Positions 8,020 to 16,092 of a stretch of 64,000 nucleotides of DNA are shown one piece after another (within the stretch, counting starts at the first letter, position 1; the number at the start of each line of letters is the position of its first letter). A model generated the notes under the pieces. That model worked only from the letters and a program-made list of their open reading frames with translations. It was not told the DNA's origin and did no database searches. The translations under genes were made by a program, and so were the position numbers. Source of the DNA: Williamsia muralis NBRC 105860 (GTDB lineage: Bacteria > Actinomycetota > Actinomycetes > Mycobacteriales > Mycobacteriaceae); assembly GCF_001598915.1 (NCBI RefSeq), contig NZ_BDAP01000011.1, forward strand, positions 1-64,000, read 5' to 3'.

Positions 8020-8989
8020 AGCCAGTGGGCTGGTCGTCGGCGGGGCGACCAGCCTTACGGTCGGCCGCGTTGCGGGCATCGGCCAGCTCCACTTGAAGGC
8101 TGTAGGCCGACAGAGGGTCCTTGGCTGCTGTCCAACACTGCCACTGGGTGGCCGGCGGGTCGGCCATAGGCAGTGCGAACTCCGGGTACTCCTGTCGTGC
8201 CGCGAGCCAGGTCGCTGCCGATTTCCTCAGCACTTTGAAGCGCCGCACCCGGTAGGGGAGTCGGACCGCCGGGTAGATCAGGACGGTCGCCATCGCCGCG
8301 AGTGCGATGAGCAGAGCAAGTATCAGCGAGATGGTCTTGACGTGCTCGGTGTACCAGTTGTCTTCGATGTCGAGCTCGGTCATCGCGAGATCGACAATTT
8401 TGTTGACCGTGTAGATGCAGGCCAGTGCTGCGGTCGTCGCCCAGCCGCTCAGCGTGAGCGCGAAGGGACCACTTCGCACTACTCGGACAGCCTGAACGGC
8501 AAGTGCGGCGTTGAGAGCGCCCGCAAGCCCAACTGATCCGAGGAACACACCCCAATACATCCAGACCGACCAAGTGAACGGGATGTCGGTGGTGATGTAG
8601 GAGCTGGGGATATCAGCAATCGGTGAGATCACATACGCGATGAACATCGCGCCAGCGATGGCGGCCTGGGCGATGAACCAGGGCCGGTAGGCCACTGGCC
8701 GACCTGTGAGCGCGAGCATCAGGACTACCGCCGGAACGGTCGCGCATGCAGCGAGCGACATTCCAACAAATGTCATGACGTTCGCCAGGCCAGTGACAGT
8801 CTTTAAGGCCGGGTTGATGACGTCGTCGGTGATGACCGGGGTGCGAGCGAGTTTTGCCAGCCCCACCAGCAAACACACTTGGGTGTAGGCCCAGTAGGTC
8901 GGCGTCGATTGTGCCGAGCCGTTTCGGATTCGCACTACGCCCACTGCCACCAGGAGTAGGCAGATGCCGGCGGTCAATACAGAGATCAT
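8009..8989 (-). CDS. MAB_1171c-like multi-pass membrane protein
   Basis: A 326-residue protein with about seven hydrophobic segments in the first 250 residues (MISVLTAGICLLLVAVGVV onward) and a cytoplasmic-looking C-terminal tail of about 90 residues with RLPYRVRRFKVLRKSA and PATQWQCW. The pattern matches proteins annotated as MAB_1171c family putative transporters, which usually sit after an IrrE-type peptidase gene, as here. The ATG at 8989 lies 20 bp from the stop of the peptidase gene and was chosen because the hydrophobic helix begins there. The frame is open further upstream but would overlap the peptidase gene. The transport or sensing role is unproven. Confidence 0.75.
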   Translation of the reverse strand: MISVLTAGICLLLVAVGVVRIRNGSAQSTPTYWAYTQVCLLVGLAKLARTPVITDDVINPALKTVTGLANVMTFVGMSLAACATVPAVVLMLALTGRPVAYRPWFIAQAAIAGAMFIAYVISPIADIPSSYITTDIPFTWSVWMYWGVFLGSVGLAGALNAALAVQAVRVVRSGPFALTLSGWATTAALACIYTVNKIVDLAMTELDIEDNWYTEHVKTISLILALLIALAAMATVLIYPAVRLPYRVRRFKVLRKSAATWLAARQEYPEFALPMADPPATQWQCWTAAKDPLSAYSLQVELADARNAADRKAGRPADDQPTGSIA

Positions 8990-9008
8990 CCGGTTCTCCG
9001 GTTCACGG

Positions 9009-9548
9009 TCACGGCCAGCCGAATGTTTGAGCGGCTTTCTCGAGCATCCGCCGCTGGGCTGCGGTCGCGTTCGCGGGAATGATGGTGTCGCGGTACTCAT
9101 CTGCGCGCGCGATGAGCAGACGAGCGAACCACTCGGCCTGCAGTTCGAACGGGTGCTCATAGTTGGACCGAGCGAGAGAACACGGCAGCGTGAGCACGTT
9201 CGCGACGATTCGCGCTGGCATCAACGGAAACAGCGATGCGAGGTAGCTTTCGCGTTCCTCGGCAGAAAGCGTGTGTTGCAGCAGAATGTGGCCGAGTTCA
9301 TGTCCGATGGCAATCTCCCTGGGCACGCCAGTGAGATCTGGACGGACATACACCTGGTCGCTGTTCGCAGTCGGCACCCACGCCGCGGAGCACTCGTCGA
9401 CAAGATCAGGTGGCAGATCGTGCAGGGTTATGGGTCGGTCACGCTCAAGGGACAGCGTCGCGATCGCTGCCTCGATAGTCCACGGCCGACGGAACGGTAC
9501 TTGCGCAACGGCGGCCGCGGCCACCGTCTCCGGATCAGACGCCGTCAT
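9009..9548 (-). CDS. ImmA/IrrE-type metallopeptidase
   Basis: A 179-residue putative zinc peptidase with HELGHI (HExxH) in the middle and a downstream helix (HPFELQAEWFARLLIARADEY) that supplies the third ligand, as in IrrE/ImmA proteins. These enzymes typically cleave an adjacent repressor and release its targets. The neighbouring HTH gene ends 14 bp inside this start, so the two are translationally coupled and the HTH protein is the obvious substrate. The ATG at 9548 (MTASDPETV) was selected over an upstream start embedded in the HTH gene. Confidence 0.8.
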   Translation of the reverse strand: MTASDPETVAAAAVAQVPFRRPWTIEAAIATLSLERDRPITLHDLPPDLVDECSAAWVPTANSDQVYVRPDLTGVPREIAIGHELGHILLQHTLSAEERESYLASLFPLMPARIVANVLTLPCSLARSNYEHPFELQAEWFARLLIARADEYRDTIIPANATAAQRRMLEKAAQTFGWP

Positions 9549-9957
9549 CGAGAGAGTTGTCAGGGTTGGCCAGACGCGCGAGTGCACTCCGGGCCTTGTC
9601 ACTCATGGGCTTCTCGGACGCGCGTAGCGCGATAAGACCGGTGGTGTTGTTCGCAATGAGGAGGAAATTCTCAAGTTGAAGGGCATATGGCGTGTAGACG
9701 TCAGGGTTGTCCGAGACCAAGTAGGCAGCTGCCTCGCCATCGAAGCCGAACGAGACAGCCAAGGCAGTGCGTTCTTCCAGGGAGGGGAGTGCCTCTCCGG
9801 CAAACCACCGGTCCACTGTGTGGCTGTCGATGTGGCGATGCAGCCTGTCACTGAGGGTGCGGGACAGTTCCGCGCTAGTTTTAGGTTGCTCCCCGACATA
9901 GTTAGCCAACTCGCGCAGTCGGCTGATGCGGACCTCGAGCGGCAGAGTCGTAGACAT
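9535..9957 (-). CDS. HTH regulator paired with the IrrE-type peptidase
   Basis: A 140-residue protein with a helix-turn-helix at about residues 28-70 (TSAELSRTLSDRLHRHIDSHTVDRWFAGEALPS reads as an XRE-like domain), then a helical region. It overlaps the peptidase gene downstream and begins 12 bp after the larger XRE regulator. It likely represses this cassette and is likely inactivated by the peptidase, by analogy with ImmR/ImmA pairs. No operator was identified. Confidence 0.75.
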   Translation of the reverse strand: MSTTLPLEVRISRLRELANYVGEQPKTSAELSRTLSDRLHRHIDSHTVDRWFAGEALPSLEERTALAVSFGFDGEAAAYLVSDNPDVYTPYALQLENFLLIANNTTGLIALRASEKPMSDKARSALARLANPDNSLDDGV

Positions 9958-9968
9958 GGAACCCCCTC

Positions 9969-10739
9969 CTAGTCGTTCTCCTGACGCAGCATAATCGATC
10001 GCCGCTTAGCCCTCCACCGCGCCGTAAAGACATCAATGAGGCCTTTTTCATCCTCCGGAAGCATGCCGGCGAGCCACCGTCGGTACAACTGATCGACACG
10101 AGCAGGGTCGCCCGCGGGTGCGAGCGGGGAATTCAGATGCGCGCGAAAGGTCAGCTCGATCGCCGGCGCAATCGTCGCACCAGGTCCGCCCACACGCTCG
10201 AGTACTTCGGTGGCGTAGATAGCGGTCAAACGCTGAACACACCTCCGCAAAGCCTCATGCGTATCGGGCGAAGGGGAGCCAATCGCTCCATCAGCCGCAC
10301 GAACAATGTCTCGAACGATCGCCACGGGCATTTCAATCGTGGTGAACGACAGCGCATCTGTTAACTCGAGCGTTTCATTGTCAACGGGAGCACCGGACGA
10401 GGATGTGCCGCCGTGAAGCATCTTGGCGGCCGTGCCTTCCGGCCATTGCAGCCCCTTGTCCAGGCGCCGCAGGGTTGTCGGCCTCGGCTCGGTTGTTTGA
10501 GCATCGGGGTTTTCGATCCGCGCCATCGTAGTGTCGGCCGGACCGCCATTTCCGTGCACCTCTGCGCGCGTGAGGGCGAGCGCGCGACGCCGTTCTAGTA
10601 CGGCCTTCGCAAGGCGCTGCAAGCGTTCTAAATCACCCGGCATGATCGAAACCGTATCCCAGCTAAAGGCCGCCTCGAAGCCAAGATCTGACGTGTTTGG
10701 GGCCGCTTTGGGTTCCGAATCGTCTATTAGAGGGAACAT
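9969..10739 (-). CDS. XRE-family transcriptional regulator
   Basis: A 256-residue protein beginning at an ATG preceded by taggag. An XRE-like HTH lies around residues 40-95 (LERLQRLAKAVLERRRALALTRAEV, TTMARIENPDA, TLRRLDKGLQWPEGTAAKML), with a helical effector-like C-terminus. It is the first gene of a four-gene minus-strand run (regulator, regulator, peptidase, membrane protein) and so probably controls that run. Confidence 0.78.
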   Translation of the reverse strand: MFPLIDDSEPKAAPNTSDLGFEAAFSWDTVSIMPGDLERLQRLAKAVLERRRALALTRAEVHGNGGPADTTMARIENPDAQTTEPRPTTLRRLDKGLQWPEGTAAKMLHGGTSSSGAPVDNETLELTDALSFTTIEMPVAIVRDIVRAADGAIGSPSPDTHEALRRCVQRLTAIYATEVLERVGGPGATIAPAIELTFRAHLNSPLAPAGDPARVDQLYRRWLAGMLPEDEKGLIDVFTARWRAKRRSIMLRQEND

Positions 10740-11118
10740 CGCCGTTTTGCTCCTAGTTTTGCAGTCCTTGCAACCACCATATGATTGGCTTACAGTGCCT
10801 TTATAACGTACGAGTGGTACTCAAAGAGTGGACCGTGTGCGCTATGCTACTGCCAGCAACTGCGAACGGGGAGGTACGACGTTGCTACCGACTACGGACT
10901 TCACTGCGTGCCCGGGGGGCCCGGTCTCGCGCTCCGGCTTACGCCCGTCAAGTACCGCATCAACGCCCAGACGCCACTCGGCGTACTAGTGGCGTCCGTC
11001 GCGGGAGATAGTCCTGCCATAAATCGCTGGTCGCGAGCCGACCGCCGGGTACCGCAATTCGAAAGACGGAGCCACGGATGAACATTCGCCGCGGGCGGCC
11101 ACCTGACAGACCGGGGGG

Positions 11119-11160
11119 CCCTGGGAGAGGCCAAGATTTGCCGTCCAACCTCTCCCAGGG
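11119..11160. repeat. Hairpin 1 with conserved loop
   Basis: Perfect 12-bp stem ccctgggagagg / cctctcccaggg (11119-11130 and 11149-11160) enclosing the 17-nt sequence caagatttgccgtccaa at 11132-11148. The same 17-mer is presented by an unrelated stem 37 bp further on. Confidence 0.8.
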
Positions 11161-11175
11161 CGAAAAGGCCCTAAC

Positions 11176-11205
11176 GAGTGCTCAAGATTTGCCGTCCAAG
11201 CACTC
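11176..11205. repeat. Hairpin 2 with the same loop and a different stem
   Basis: Perfect 7-bp stem gagtgct / agcactc (11176-11182 and 11199-11205), with outer ggcc/ggcc pairs at 11167-11170 and 11210-11213. It contains the same 17-mer caagatttgccgtccaa (11183-11199, its last base shared with the stem). Confidence 0.8.
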
Positions 11206-11478
11206 ACAAGGCCCCCACTGTCCAGCCGCTGATTTTGTGCCCACAGAGCCGAACGTCCCCAGCTTAGGCGTTATATCCAAGCCTGCCTCGAGGATTGGCT
11301 GCCCGGCGCAACCTGTGGGCTTCATCTGTCTTCCCCATCGCGAGGAAGCTGCTGCCCCGACCTGTCCCCTCGGTCACACGGTTGAACGACTCCACATCCC
11401 TTGATGCATCGCTAATACCGCGATGCCTCGCGGAGATCTACAAAGCCCCTCAGTTTGTTCACGTCGAAAGGAAATGCC

Positions 11479-12750
11479 TTGCCATATAACGCCGTTCATA
11501 CTCCTCGTCACGCCTTGCCAGCGCGTGGCAACAGCTTCACCCGCTCGTTGGAGGCCACGTCGTTGGCGTCGCGGCGGGTGATCGCGGCCGCGATCGCGAC
11601 GGCTGCTGTGGTCAGTTGCGGTACCGCCGCTGCCGGGGGAGCGTTCGCCGAGCCCGGCGGCCAGGGCGGGGTGACTGTGCCTCCGTCTGGAGGCCCCGGC
11701 CAGGGCGGTGTTACCGCCGCACCGCCGGCACCGGCCGAACCGGTCGCCCCCGTGTTTGATGACGGCCCCGGCTCCATCCCTGACCCGGTATTTAGTGCTC
11801 CGCCGGTGTACGAGGGAACTCCTGAGGACTCGTCGTACGATCCGTCCTACTACCAAGCGCCGCCGTCGTATTCGACGATCTACAGCCCGGTCCCGCAAGG
11901 ACCGATCCACGCACCCGTGGCCACCAAGCCGGTCCGGCCGATTCTGCCGAAGCCAGGCAACGTCCGGGTCGGCAACATCACCGCCCCGCAAGGTGTGCTC
12001 TCCGATGCCGACACCCGCTCGATCAATCGGTGGTCTGCCTACGGTGAATCGGAGTTCGCTCGCGCGTTAATCTCGGTGGGGGTGCCTGCTGATGTGGCCT
12101 CGCGGCAGGCCGCAGCGATGGCCGTGGGTGCGGGTACCGGAATGCTGATCGCGACTGTTCTGTTCGTCCCGCCGGCGACGCTGATCGGCGCACTGGCCGG
12201 GCTGGGTATCGGTGCCGCTGTCGCACCGTTCACTCCACTTCCCCCGGTAGCACCGCTGGTCGGAGCCGGCGGCGGTGCTGCTGCTGGCGCGGCCACCGGC
12301 CTCGCATTGGCGCTGACGATCGGTGGTGTGACCGGCGGAACCCTGGGGTGGCTGTTCGGTGCTGGCGATCCAGGAGCGAACGGAGATACACCGACCGCGC
12401 CGGGCACCCCGGAAAGCGAGTTGAGCAAGCCGGAGCCGCCGAATCCGGATGCCAACCAGTACGAGCTCAACGCACAGGGCCTGCCGGGCAACGGCACTGT
12501 CAACTATGTCGTCAACTCTCGCGGTGATGTCAGCGGCAACGTGAATGTCGGCCCGGTGAACGTGCCATTGGAGTGGTCAGCTGAGCAGGCCGACGCTCCG
12601 TATGAGGCGGCTGGGTTCTTGGCGCAGACCGCCCGCGACACCGTCGCTGATGTGACCGCGCAGGTCAGTACGCAGATCGAGAAGGTCATTCCCGGTGTGC
12701 GCGTGGAGTTCCCGCAGCTGATTCCGGCTGCTACTCCTGCTGTGAGCTGA
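11479..12750 (+). CDS. Secreted/membrane Gly-Pro-rich protein, first gene of the transfer operon
   Basis: A 423-residue protein if started at the TTG at 11479, which follows aaagga at good spacing; the frame opens 24 bp earlier without one. It has a signal peptide (RVIAAAIATAAVVSCGTAAAGGAFAEP), a Pro/Gly-rich linker, two hydrophobic Gly/Ala-rich segments (AVGAGTGMLIATVLFVPPATLIGALAGLGIGAAV and a second) and a soluble C-terminus. No family was recognised. As the first gene of the operon with the cutinase, wall hydrolase and T4SS parts, it is probably an envelope component of the conjugation apparatus. Confidence 0.7.
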   Translation: MPYNAVHTPRHALPARGNSFTRSLEATSLASRRVIAAAIATAAVVSCGTAAAGGAFAEPGGQGGVTVPPSGGPGQGGVTAAPPAPAEPVAPVFDDGPGSIPDPVFSAPPVYEGTPEDSSYDPSYYQAPPSYSTIYSPVPQGPIHAPVATKPVRPILPKPGNVRVGNITAPQGVLSDADTRSINRWSAYGESEFARALISVGVPADVASRQAAAMAVGAGTGMLIATVLFVPPATLIGALAGLGIGAAVAPFTPLPPVAPLVGAGGGAAAGAATGLALALTIGGVTGGTLGWLFGAGDPGANGDTPTAPGTPESELSKPEPPNPDANQYELNAQGLPGNGTVNYVVNSRGDVSGNVNVGPVNVPLEWSAEQADAPYEAAGFLAQTARDTVADVTAQVSTQIEKVIPGVRVEFPQLIPAATPAVS

Positions 12751-12763
12751 GCCCGGTTCAGTA

Positions 12764-13585
12764 ATGGCTGCGACGCGATACTCCGCGAGTCGCCGCCCCT
12801 CGGTGGGGCAGCGACCCCGATCTGCGGGCATGCCGACGGCACCGGCACCTCAGCCACGGCAGATGCGTGGCGGTCGCCGGGGCTGGCAACGCCCCGGTGC
12901 CCGCCCGGCCGCGGCCACGCCAATGCCCACAGGGACCCGGGTTCCGGCTGCTCCGGCGGCACCAGCTGCTCGGCGGCGACCACGCCCGACGGGTTCGCGA
13001 CGTCGTCGGGGATCGGTCATCGTGGCCGCGGCGATCGTGGTGCTGGTGATCGTGGTGGCCGGCGGTGTGATGGTGCTGACGTCGTCGTTGTCGGTTTTGC
13101 GGTCGGACCCACCGAATGTGGACCTGCCGGCCGCCGATCAGGCGAACTGGACCACGATTCCGTCGCCGTCTCCTGCGCCGCCGCCGTCGGTCACCAATCC
13201 CGCCTGCCCCACCACCACGGTGGGCAAGGTGTCGTGGGGCCGAGATGCCGGCGGCACGAGCAACGGTGTCGACGCCATCAAGGCGTTCGACTACGGCTAC
13301 TACGTGCAGCGCTCGGGCGAGGCGGCCCGCGCGGTCGTGGCACCGGATGCGGCCCTGGTTGCTGATGCGCCCACGATCCAACGGGCCGTGGACGCTCTGC
13401 CGGCCGGGACGACCCATTGCTTGGAGATCACCGACACCGGCCGCGGTGTGTACGAGGTCAGATTGGCTGAGTTCCTGCCCAATTCGGCTGCACCGAGCCT
13501 GACGTTTCAGGTGATCGAGACCGGTGTTCGTGAGGGTCGCACGGTCATCACCGGGATTCCAACAAACGTGTCGATAGGGGAGTGA
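12764..13585 (+). CDS. Single-pass membrane protein of the transfer operon
   Basis: A 273-residue bitopic protein: a basic, Pro-rich cytoplasmic N-terminus of about 83 residues, one transmembrane helix (SVIVAAAIVVLVIVVAGGVMVL, about 84-105), a Pro/Ser linker and an extracytoplasmic domain of about 140 residues with two cysteines (NPACPTT and THCLEIT) that may pair. The arrangement resembles VirB8/NTF2-like subunits of Gram-positive conjugation systems, but no family signature was identified. It starts 13 bp after the previous stop. Confidence 0.68.
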   Translation: MAATRYSASRRPSVGQRPRSAGMPTAPAPQPRQMRGGRRGWQRPGARPAAATPMPTGTRVPAAPAAPAARRRPRPTGSRRRRGSVIVAAAIVVLVIVVAGGVMVLTSSLSVLRSDPPNVDLPAADQANWTTIPSPSPAPPPSVTNPACPTTTVGKVSWGRDAGGTSNGVDAIKAFDYGYYVQRSGEAARAVVAPDAALVADAPTIQRAVDALPAGTTHCLEITDTGRGVYEVRLAEFLPNSAAPSLTFQVIETGVREGRTVITGIPTNVSIGE

Positions 13586-13620
13586 CCAGTGGTCACGCAC
13601 ACAGTCCTACTGCGAGTAGG

Positions 13621-13715
13621 GCGGCCTGGGAGCGGTTCAGATTGGCGTCGAGTGACGCTCCCAGGCCGCGGGTTGCCGATGTTCATCCACACGAAGCGGA
13701 CGCCGATCGGCGTCC
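13621..13715 (+). promoter_or_regulatory. Hairpin and palindrome ahead of the cutinase gene
   Basis: A 14-bp stem gcggcctgggagcg / cgctcccaggccgc (13621-13634 and 13656-13669, 21-nt loop) is followed by the perfect 18-bp palindrome ggacgccgatcggcgtcc at 13698-13715, ending 25 bp before the cutinase ATG. The first could attenuate upstream transcripts, and the second could be an operator or a second terminator. It is the largest gap inside the operon, so a separate promoter for the cutinase is possible. Confidence 0.5.
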
Positions 13716-13740
13716 CTCAGTCTAGGCGGTAGGGACATAC

Positions 13741-15969
13741 ATGAGTCGAGCGAAGATGCGGCCACTAGTGGCTGGATTGGCGACCCTGTCGGTGACGCTG
13801 ACCGTGGTGGCCACCGTGCCCGCCACCGCCAGCGCCGCCCAGCCGTCGAGCTGCACCCCGTATATGGCGTACCTGGTGCCCGGAACGTGGGAAACCACCG
13901 CCACCGCTGACCCCTCCAAACCGGCCGGGCTGCTCGGCAAGGTCGGCGCCGAACTCGAAGAGTCCTACGGTTCGCAGATCACCGTGATCTACCCGAACTA
14001 TTCGGCGTCAGCGTTCGACAAAGGACAGACCTACGCCAGCTCGGAAGCCGATGGCGTGCAACGTCTTCGCGGCCTGCTCGAACAGTGCCCCGAATCGCAA
14101 AACGTGCTCGGCGGCTACTCCCAAGGCGCTGACGTGGCCGGCGATGTGGCCTGGCAGATCGGCAACGGACAAGGCCCCGTCGATCCGGACAAGATCGACG
14201 CGGTCGGCCTGGTCGCCGACCCCAAACAGGGCAACGCCCCGGTCGCCGGACCCGCCCCGACCGGTAAAGGCATCGCCGGCACCCGTCCCGGTGGTTTCGG
14301 CACACTCGCCGACAAGGTCCGCCAGGTCTGCGCACCCGGTGACCTCTATTGCTCGACGAACTCCTCCGAGCACTCCTTCATAGCCGGTCTAGGGCAGATG
14401 CTCGGATCATCGGGCAACGGTGAAACCGCACCCACCACAACCACAGTCGCCGACACCACGACCAGCACCACACCGACTACGGGTAGTGCGGTGACATCGC
14501 CGGCCGATGCTCAAGCGTTGACCAGTGACTACTCGCGCACCGATGTGCCAGGCACCGTCGGGGCGGCGACCGCGCTCAACGATCAGATCGCCGAGCTCCA
14601 GGGCCAGCCCGCGCCGGCCTCGGGCGGTCAGGCCAGCCAGATCGCCTCGCTGGCGTCGTTGGCCGGACAGCTCCTGGAAACCTTCACCGCGGTGGCCGAT
14701 ACCCAGCAGTGGGTGCAGACCACCCCCGGCGCAGACAAGTACCTGAGCAACGCCAAGCCTGGCACTCCTGCCGCGCAGGCGAACTCGCTGCTCTCGACGT
14801 TCAACGCGATGGACGTTCCGGCGATCCTGTCGACCACCAGCTCCATTGCGTCGTCGCTGTCCCAAGCGCTCGGGTCAAGTCCCACCGTCCCCCTCGCCGG
14901 CACCACCACCACGTCGTCGACCACACCCACCACCGCGTCGAGCGGTGCGGGGTCGACGACCACTCCATCCGCTGCATCGCCGACGTCCGAGAGGGGTGAG
15001 GCCGGCGGTGCGGCGGCTGTTCCGACCGGTGAGGCTGTTTCGGTCTCGCCGACGGTCCCCACAGGGGCAGGGGAGGGGAGTGCACCGGCCTGGCAGGGCA
15101 CCGATGCACTCCCCACACCCCAAACCGGTGGCGCCGCTCCGGATTACGCCGCTCTCGGTGCCTCCACGGCCCAGCTGGTGGCCCAGGTTGCACCGTTGAA
15201 CTCTGCCGATAAGACAGCGTTGACGTCGGCGGCCACCGTGCTCGGTGGCCTCAAACCGGAGGTACTGATCGGGCAAGGGCTCAACGTGGTCACCGCGGTG
15301 ACCAGCACCGACTACCGGGGCATCGTGGCGGGCTTGCAACGGCTGCCGCAACAGATCTTTACCGGCGACATCCCCGGCGCGCACAAGACTGCCGGGGATC
15401 TCAACAACATGTTGTCGCCGTGGGTGACGATGGCCGCCCAGATCGATTTCAAGACCGCCGCCAAACTCGTGGCGTTGATTCCCGATCCGTCCGGGACCAC
15501 CCAAATCGCGTCGGTGGTCCTGGGATTGCTGGGCAACCTCGACATCGTCCGCCTGGCTCGCAACGTCGGCCAGCTCCAAGAAGTGGCCTGGCAGGTCCTC
15601 GAATCGCACAACCTGATGGCGCTGACCCAGCTCCTGCCGATCGGTTTGGATCTGGCGTCGGTGGCCTTGGGTGTGCTCGAACCAGGCGCGAAAATGTCGC
15701 CGGAACTGCTCGGTGCGGGCGCCACCCCCGAGCAGCAAGCACTGGCCACCCACAGCCAGGGCCAGGACATGGCCGGCATGTTCGGGTCGCTGACCCAGCT
15801 GGTCTCTTCCCAAGGCGCACAGGACCTTTCCAAGCTCGTCGGCGAGGGCCTCACCGCTGCCACGTTCTACGCCTCCAATGCGCACGGGCAATACGACAAG
15901 CTGATCATCGACGGCAAAACCGCCCTGGACTGGCTCTATGACTTCTTCCGTGAAGCACTCGGCGGGTGA
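13741..15969 (+). CDS. Cutinase-family protein with long C-terminal extension
   Basis: 742 residues. A signal peptide (to about residue 33) is followed by a cutinase-type serine hydrolase domain of about 185 residues: nucleophile Ser127 in GGYSQG, Asp201 in APGDLYC, His211 in SSEHSFI, and paired cysteines typical of the fold. After residue 225 come Thr/Ser/Pro/Ala-rich linkers separating two helical regions of unknown family, extending the protein far beyond the usual 200-260 residues. It probably hydrolyses ester-linked lipids of the mycomembrane during mating-channel assembly, which is an inference. It sits between membrane-channel genes and a peptidoglycan hydrolase. Confidence 0.85.
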   Translation: MSRAKMRPLVAGLATLSVTLTVVATVPATASAAQPSSCTPYMAYLVPGTWETTATADPSKPAGLLGKVGAELEESYGSQITVIYPNYSASAFDKGQTYASSEADGVQRLRGLLEQCPESQNVLGGYSQGADVAGDVAWQIGNGQGPVDPDKIDAVGLVADPKQGNAPVAGPAPTGKGIAGTRPGGFGTLADKVRQVCAPGDLYCSTNSSEHSFIAGLGQMLGSSGNGETAPTTTTVADTTTSTTPTTGSAVTSPADAQALTSDYSRTDVPGTVGAATALNDQIAELQGQPAPASGGQASQIASLASLAGQLLETFTAVADTQQWVQTTPGADKYLSNAKPGTPAAQANSLLSTFNAMDVPAILSTTSSIASSLSQALGSSPTVPLAGTTTTSSTTPTTASSGAGSTTTPSAASPTSERGEAGGAAAVPTGEAVSVSPTVPTGAGEGSAPAWQGTDALPTPQTGGAAPDYAALGASTAQLVAQVAPLNSADKTALTSAATVLGGLKPEVLIGQGLNVVTAVTSTDYRGIVAGLQRLPQQIFTGDIPGAHKTAGDLNNMLSPWVTMAAQIDFKTAAKLVALIPDPSGTTQIASVVLGLLGNLDIVRLARNVGQLQEVAWQVLESHNLMALTQLLPIGLDLASVALGVLEPGAKMSPELLGAGATPEQQALATHSQGQDMAGMFGSLTQLVSSQGAQDLSKLVGEGLTAATFYASNAHGQYDKLIIDGKTALDWLYDFFREALGG

Positions 15970-16092
15970 TGTGCAGCTGATCTGACACCCGCCGTGCGCG
16001 CTACGGGCGCGCACCACTTTTCCTCTTTTTGCTTGTCCTGGCCGGGCGCGTGAAAAGCGAAGTAATGCAACCAAAGTGAGGAGGTAGACCCG

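Larger units (their letters stand above)
10740..11454. other. Gene-poor gap before the transfer operon
   Basis: About 715 bp separating the minus-strand cassette from the plus-strand transfer operon. Short frames here have no ribosome binding sites and overlap one another. The clear structure is the pair of hairpins at 11119-11205, listed separately. Promoters for the flanking operons must lie here but were not resolved. Confidence 0.5.

Noticed and set aside
10785-11207. Several short frames in the gap before the transfer operon
   Set aside because: Mutually overlapping, no ribosome binding sites, and partly formed by the hairpin repeats.
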